Shown: one piece after another, positions 6,310 to 9,879 of the stretch | Layout: each line of letters begins with the position of its first letter | How positions within the stretch are numbered: position 1 is the stretch's first letter | Assembly (NCBI GenBank): GCA_021772365.1 | Contig: JAJFMC010000059.1 | Span: 1-9,879 of the forward strand | DNA: 9,879 nucleotides | Source: Chlamydiota bacterium | GTDB lineage: Bacteria > Chlamydiota > Chlamydiia > Chlamydiales > Criblamydiaceae | Direction of reading: 5' to 3' | Notes under the pieces: generated by a model | The model's input: the letters and a program-made list of their open reading frames with translations, nothing else | What the model was told of the DNA's origin: nothing | The model's database searches: none | Position numbers and translations under genes: made by a program

Positions 6310-8688
6310 TCACCTACCAATTCGTTTGGCATTGAAAATGACGAATAAGCTGCTCGTTACCATCGCGAATGCAGCGTAAATAGGTGTGAGAAACCCAAGA
6401 GATGCAAGTGCGATTCCAATGAAATTGTAAAAAAATGCCCAAAAGAGGTTTTGCTTCACGATCCGTTGTCCTTTCCTGCCAATGGCCCGAATTTTTGGAA
6501 TCACCGATAATTTCTCCGTTGTCAGTATGATATCAGAGACGTGAATCGACACATCTGTCGCATTGACAACAGACATCCCAATCGATGCTGCTGTCAGTGC
6601 AGGGGCATCATTGATGCCATCTCCAAGCATACAAACGGTCTTCTCTTCCTTCTGAAGGTCGGTAATAAATTCTCTTTTTTCTAACGGATGGTACTCACTT
6701 CTGTAGCTGGTAAAGTTGCATACTTCAGCAACTTTCTTCACAACGGGCTCGGAGTCTCCGGAAAGCAGGTATGTGGGTGTAGGATCAAAAGAAGAAATCG
6801 TTTCGATAGCATCATCGCGTAGCTCGTCGCCCAAAACAATGGGAACCACAGGTCCACCATCATGATAAAAATAAGATACTGTATCGCCTTCACTTCCATA
6901 GGTGTTTATAGGGATGGTGAGTCCTTTACTTTGCAATAGCTTAGAGGATCCAAAAAGGTAGGTCGCACCTTCAATCTTACCAATCATTCCCATGCCGGCA
7001 ACTTCCTCGGTATCTAAATTAGGTAAGCAGGAAGCACCTACGATGGCATGATAGGTCGACACAGCTACGGGATGCGTAGACTGCGAGGTCAACGACTTCA
7101 AAATGAAAAGTTCTTTGTCGGATAATAATTTCAAACCTGACTTCACGAAGAAACAACCTCGCGTAATCGTTCCCGTCTTGTCACAGACAAAACACGATTC
7201 ATTTCCCAAAAGGGTCAAGCAGGCACGATTACGCACAAGCGCCCCTTGGTTCGCTAAAGTATGCATCATCGCCGACTCCGCCAGTGGCGCCGCTATTCCT
7301 ATAGCACAGGGACAGGAAATGAGAAGGACAGAAGCCATACGTATCATCGCTTCATGTCCGGAACCGGAAAATAGGTAGGTGAGTACACCTGTCAACAGCG
7401 CCACCAATATAACTGTAGGAGCAATGTATTTGACAACAGTGTCAGCAGCACGGATATATACCGATTTATGACCTATGTCGAGATTCACGGAGTCGAGAAT
7501 CTTTTGCAAAGCCGTTTCCTCGATGCTGGCTGAAACCTTATATGACAGGTTGCCGCGCTGTAGCAGGGTCCCTCCAAGGACATGGTCACCGGCTTTTTTC
7601 TTTCGTGGGAGTGATTCTCCTGTCATGAGTGACTCGTCACAGGCCCCCTCTCCCCCGATGACCTCTCCATCGAGTACCACCTTCTCGCCAGTAACCACCT
7701 TGATGGTATCGCCAGGTTCGATCTCTTTCATCGACACAAACCGCTCCTCACCGTTCTCGAAGCATTTCCGTGCACGTTTAGGGGTAGAACGAACGAGCCG
7801 AAGCAGGGTGTCTTTTGAAGAGAATTTAGCTTTGCTTTCGATGATTTTTCCTAGAAGAACGAGTGTGACGATCACGGACATCGAGTCGAAGTAGACATGC
7901 GTCCCTCCTTGCAGGAGCTCGTAAACAGAAAGTCCAAATGCTGAAAAGACACCGGTAAGGACCAAAGCTTCCATTCCTATCATTCCTACGAACAAACTAT
8001 TCATAAATCGCCTGATCACGGGCCATAAGCAAACGGTTACAACGGGAAGCGAAGCAAAAAATGATAAGCGAGCTAATAAATGTGAGTAACCGGTTGTATC
8101 CGATGAAAAATAGTTGGCGTATAGAGGGTAAGAAAACATCATAATATTTAGTGAGCAGAAAGCAGCGAGAATAAACCTAAGGAGAAGAGAAAAACTGATG
8201 GGGCGGCTGCCCTCTCCTTGTAAAGGTTGTGTTCCATAGCCGAGGCTTTTGATCAACTGATTGATATCTTCTTTGGAAAGGTGGCGAGGGGAGTATTCAA
8301 CACATGCTAAATCTGTACAATAGTCGACGACACAGTTGATAACTCCTTTTTCCTGGAGTAAGATGAGCCGTATCACCTCGGCACATGAAGGGCACCACAT
8401 GTCTGCAACTTCAAAATAAAATTTATTAAGTTCTTCAGGGTTGTCGATAGATTGAGATTTTTTAATTTCTTCGAGAAGCGACGGATTAGAAATCAGCCCC
8501 GATTTAACTGCTTGCTGAAAAACCGAAGATTCTTGGTAATTTTCTAAAGCCCCCTTGGCTAACAAAATCCCATATACAGCACGGCAGCCATGGCAGCAAA
8601 ACGTGTTCGATTCATCAGATATTTTATTACCACCGGTAGAAAGCCCACAGAGTGTACACTCTTCAAAATTTTTTGTTTCTGTTGTCAT
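6310..8688 (-). CDS. CcoI/FixI-type copper-transporting P1B-ATPase
   Basis: A 792-residue inner-membrane Cu(I) export ATPase. ATG 8688 is chosen over the upstream TTG at 8715 because GGGGAG (8695-8700, minus strand) stands 6 nt before it. Domains in order: an N-terminal cysteine domain typical of the CcoI/FixI branch (C11-x2-C14 and CCHGC at 31-35); an HMA metal-binding domain with C99-P-S-C102; about eight membrane segments (roughly 168-190, 203-222, 232-258, 264-283, 421-441, 450-474, 745-766, 768-787); the TGES phosphatase loop (356-359); the CPC ion site (459-461); phosphorylated Asp503 in DKTGT; HP (539-540); and GDGINDAP (689-696). Copper signatures N747-x6-Y754-N755 and M776-x2-S-S are present, but the proline usually four residues after Y-N is Ala760. 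Such pumps supply copper to cbb3 oxidase; no cco genes are nearby, so CopA-like copper export remains possible. Confidence 0.93.
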   Translation of the reverse strand: MTTETKNFEECTLCGLSTGGNKISDESNTFCCHGCRAVYGILLAKGALENYQESSVFQQAVKSGLISNPSLLEEIKKSQSIDNPEELNKFYFEVADMWCPSCAEVIRLILLQEKGVINCVVDYCTDLACVEYSPRHLSKEDINQLIKSLGYGTQPLQGEGSRPISFSLLLRFILAAFCSLNIMMFSYPLYANYFSSDTTGYSHLLARLSFFASLPVVTVCLWPVIRRFMNSLFVGMIGMEALVLTGVFSAFGLSVYELLQGGTHVYFDSMSVIVTLVLLGKIIESKAKFSSKDTLLRLVRSTPKRARKCFENGEERFVSMKEIEPGDTIKVVTGEKVVLDGEVIGGEGACDESLMTGESLPRKKKAGDHVLGGTLLQRGNLSYKVSASIEETALQKILDSVNLDIGHKSVYIRAADTVVKYIAPTVILVALLTGVLTYLFSGSGHEAMIRMASVLLISCPCAIGIAAPLAESAMMHTLANQGALVRNRACLTLLGNESCFVCDKTGTITRGCFFVKSGLKLLSDKELFILKSLTSQSTHPVAVSTYHAIVGASCLPNLDTEEVAGMGMIGKIEGATYLFGSSKLLQSKGLTIPINTYGSEGDTVSYFYHDGGPVVPIVLGDELRDDAIETISSFDPTPTYLLSGDSEPVVKKVAEVCNFTSYRSEYHPLEKREFITDLQKEEKTVCMLGDGINDAPALTAASIGMSVVNATDVSIHVSDIILTTEKLSVIPKIRAIGRKGQRIVKQNLFWAFFYNFIGIALASLGFLTPIYAAFAMVTSSLFVIFNAKRIGR

Positions 8689-8719
8689 CTTTTTCTCCCC
8701 TAAATCCCCCAACAATGTT

Positions 8720-8748
8720 TTAACAATAAATGTGTGGCATGGTATAAT
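8720..8748 (+). promoter_or_regulatory. Strong sigma-70-type promoter of def
   Basis: TTAACA (8720-8725, 5 of 6) and a perfect TATAAT (8743-8748) with exact 17-bp spacing, plus TG at 8740-8741 giving an extended -10 element. The predicted start is near 8755, about 35 nt before ATG 8790. This is the best sigma-70-like match I see in the window. Confidence 0.7.
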
Positions 8749-8756
8749 GATTCTAT

Positions 8757-8785
8757 ATTATATGAAAAAAAAACTATAGAGACAA
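8757..8785 (-). promoter_or_regulatory. Putative sigma-70-type promoter of the copper ATPase gene
   Basis: On the minus strand TTGTCT (8785 down to 8780, 4 of 6) and a perfect TATAAT (8762 down to 8757) are 17 bp apart. The predicted start near 8750 gives a leader of about 62 nt. It faces and overlaps the def promoter. Confidence 0.5.
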
Positions 8786-8789
8786 AGCA

Positions 8790-9332
8790 ATGGAATTACC
8801 ACTGAGTTACTATGGAGACCCCGTTTTACGAAAAAAGTGCCAACCCGTTGATGAGATTACTGATGAAATCAAAAAATTAGTTGAGGACATGGTCGACACC
8901 ATGGAAGCTAATAATGGCATTGGTTTAGCAGCTCCACAAGTAGGTCTAGAGCACAGAATTTTTATCACCTATGTACCTCTTCAGGATGAAGAAGGGGAGT
9001 ATGGAACAGGCCAGCTCAGAGTCTTCATCAACCCCGAAATCATCGAGTTTAGCGAAGAACAAACGGAGATGAATGAGGGGTGTCTATCGATCCCTACAGT
9101 TCATGGGGAAGTGGTCCGACCTTTCCGTGTAAAAGTACAAGCGTTAAATCTAGAAGGGAATGAATTTGTTGAAGAGTTTACAGGGTTAGAAGCACACTGT
9201 GTTCTTCATGAAAATGACCATATAAACGGAGTGTTGTTCGTCGATAGAATACGAGGTAAAGAGCGTAAAGCTCTCGATGCACAACTCCGTAAAGTCAAAA
9301 ATGATTACTACTCCCGCCGCAAGAAAAAATAA
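8790..9332 (+). CDS. def: Peptide deformylase
   Basis: Metalloenzyme that removes the formyl group from the N-terminal methionine of new proteins at the ribosome. All three family motifs are present in the 180 residues: motif 1 GIGLAAPQV (43-51), motif 2 EGCLSIP with metal ligand Cys98, and motif 3 HENDH with ligands His140 and His144 and catalytic Glu141. Asn at the middle of HENDH and the start PLSYYGDPVLRKK resemble chlamydial deformylases and are the main clue to the host lineage. An insertion with acidic residues and glycines (63-75) lies between motifs 1 and 2, and the C-terminus is strongly basic (RRKKK). The ribosome binding site is weak (AGAGA at 8778-8782, 7 nt before the ATG), apparently offset by a strong promoter. 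A 9-A run (8765-8773) lies in the leader. Confidence 0.97.
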   Translation: MELPLSYYGDPVLRKKCQPVDEITDEIKKLVEDMVDTMEANNGIGLAAPQVGLEHRIFITYVPLQDEEGEYGTGQLRVFINPEIIEFSEEQTEMNEGCLSIPTVHGEVVRPFRVKVQALNLEGNEFVEEFTGLEAHCVLHENDHINGVLFVDRIRGKERKALDAQLRKVKNDYYSRRKKK

Positions 9333-9446
9333 AGCACGGCCAGCTTAGTAGAACTCTGCATTACCGAATAGGTCGCGCGAAGTGCTTTGACCCTGATTGC
9401 TACCCCAAACTTGTCGATTAAGCTCCAACCTCGCTAGATTGGGGTA
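9331..9446 (+). other. Spacer with two inverted repeats between def and the next gene
   Basis: AAAGCAC (9331-9337) is complementary to GTGCTTT (9382-9388), and inner GGCC (9338-9341) can pair with GGTC (9371-9374) allowing a G-U. A second, perfect 8-bp pair joins TACCCCAA (9401-9408) to TTGGGGTA (9439-9446). The second stem would bury the only G-rich ribosome-binding-like run (9441-9444) and the A of the ATG at 9446. No known RNA family is recognisable. It may be a 3' end for def, a translational control hairpin or a small RNA. Confidence 0.4.
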
Positions 9447-9879
9447 TGGTGAGTAAACACTATGTTTATTCTTTAATTGAAAATGAAGAATCAGATCTGC
9501 AGGAGTTACTGCTCTCCTATGCACGTGAAAAGGGGTCAATCGCTGATTTAACCTATCCAGCAGGCATGGATTTGGCTAAACTTTTTTTACTAGAAAAAAA
9601 AGGGGGGGGGTAAAGAGCTTTTCGAGACTTTTATTTTTAGGAAAGTCCATAAGATTTCATCCGTTCGTTTATGTAACACAATCATATCAAGACACCATAA
9701 GCGTATAGCTGATTTCTTAGATCGGGAGGCAGACCTCTATCAGTTTATCACTAAAGATAGCCCTTTATTAGACCAAGCTTTAGAGTCATTGAAAAAAGCT
9801 CGTAATCGATCTATCAAGAGATCAAAAAATAATTCCAAAAAAGTTTCTAAGAAAATACATTATCAGAATAAGATCGATA
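9446..9879 (+). CDS. Unknown gene broken in frame at an A8-G9 tract, partial at window end
   Basis: I do not recognise the product. From ATG 9446 the frame runs 55 codons, ending at TAA 9611 immediately after GAA AAA AAA GGG GGG GGG. Shifted by one base, the sequence stays open to the window end (9609-9879, about 90 codons) with protein-like content: RIADFLDREADLYQFITK, then a helical stretch and a lysine/serine-rich basic tail. The second frame is closed by TAG at 9591-9593 and has no plausible start of its own, so the two parts most likely form one gene. Removing one G would join them. Options are phase variation, transcriptional slippage, a decayed gene, or a homopolymer sequencing error. 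The start is uncertain: GGGG lies only 1 nt before the ATG. Upstream, the same frame is open back into def except for TAA at 9419-9421, so decay of a longer gene is also possible. Confidence 0.5.
9594..9610 (+). repeat. Homopolymer tract A8 followed by G9 within the coding region
   Basis: Eight A (9594-9601) are followed directly by nine G (9602-9610), the longest G run in the window. It lies exactly at the switch between the two open frames of the last gene and ends at the stop codon at 9611-9613. Such tracts change length by slipped-strand replication and also cause RNA polymerase slippage. Confidence 0.85.

Noticed and set aside
6320..6346. ATTCGT/ACGAAT and CATT/AATG nested complementarity near the end of the copper ATPase gene, as a tdh terminator
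   Set aside because: It has a 4-nt bulge, lies within coding sequence and lacks a uridine run.
9345..9539. Minus-strand open frame of 64 codons
   Set aside because: It starts at TTG, crosses the structured spacer, opposes the more protein-like plus-strand frame, and shows no recognisable domain.
9594..9615. Programmed -1 ribosomal frameshift at A-AAA-AAA
   Set aside because: The heptamer is in the right register, but a -1 shift enters a frame that stops after about 30 codons near 9706. The long open frame needs a +1 or -2 shift, so slippage or tract-length change fits better.
9639..9648. AGGAAAGTCC, resembling the conserved RNase P RNA (rnpB) core
   Set aside because: The flanking bases do not continue the RNase P pattern, the distal conserved partner is not visible in the remaining 230 nt, and the segment lies in an open coding frame.

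Overview
The window looks like chromosomal DNA of an environmental (Parachlamydiales-type) chlamydia, or a close relative. The main support is the peptide deformylase: its start (residues 4-15) and its zinc motif with HENDH followed by I-N-G match the chlamydial deformylases I know, whereas most bacteria have HEIDH or HELDH. AT-rich intergenic DNA, lysine-rich proteins and a sigma-54-type promoter (chlamydiae keep RpoN) fit this. Genus cannot be assigned from the sequence alone.

Layout, left to right. After an AT-rich leader with a perfect 18-bp hairpin come kbl (2-amino-3-ketobutyrate CoA ligase) and a SixA-like histidine phosphatase, both on the plus strand. A small gene for an unrecognised six-cysteine protein follows; it overlaps by 4 bp, tail to tail, a minus-strand gene for an exported parallel beta-helix protein. 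Divergent from the latter is a gene for an exported protein made of two copies of a ~145-residue module, preceded by a near-consensus sigma-54 promoter. Then come tdh (threonine 3-dehydrogenase, plus), a minus-strand CcoI/FixI-type copper P-ATPase, def (plus), a structured ~115-bp spacer, and an unrecognised gene whose frame breaks at an A8-G9 homopolymer and which runs off the window end.

Functional links. Kbl and Tdh together convert threonine to glycine plus acetyl-CoA; in many bacteria they form one operon, but here about 3.85 kb separates them, including two genes for exported proteins. The copper ATPase resembles those that supply copper to cbb3-type cytochrome oxidase, but no oxidase or assembly gene is in view. 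Its promoter is interlocked with that of def.

Most worth following up: the sigma-54 promoter whose -24 box coincides with the likely -35 box of the divergent beta-helix gene; the internally duplicated exported protein under that promoter; and the possible phase-variable or slippage-dependent gene at the right edge. I did not find mobile elements, CRISPR arrays, tRNAs or rRNAs. No gene-free stretch exceeds 300 bp: positions 1-222 hold the hairpin and the kbl promoter, and 1962-2259 hold only a 12-bp palindrome (2061-2072) and a promoter.
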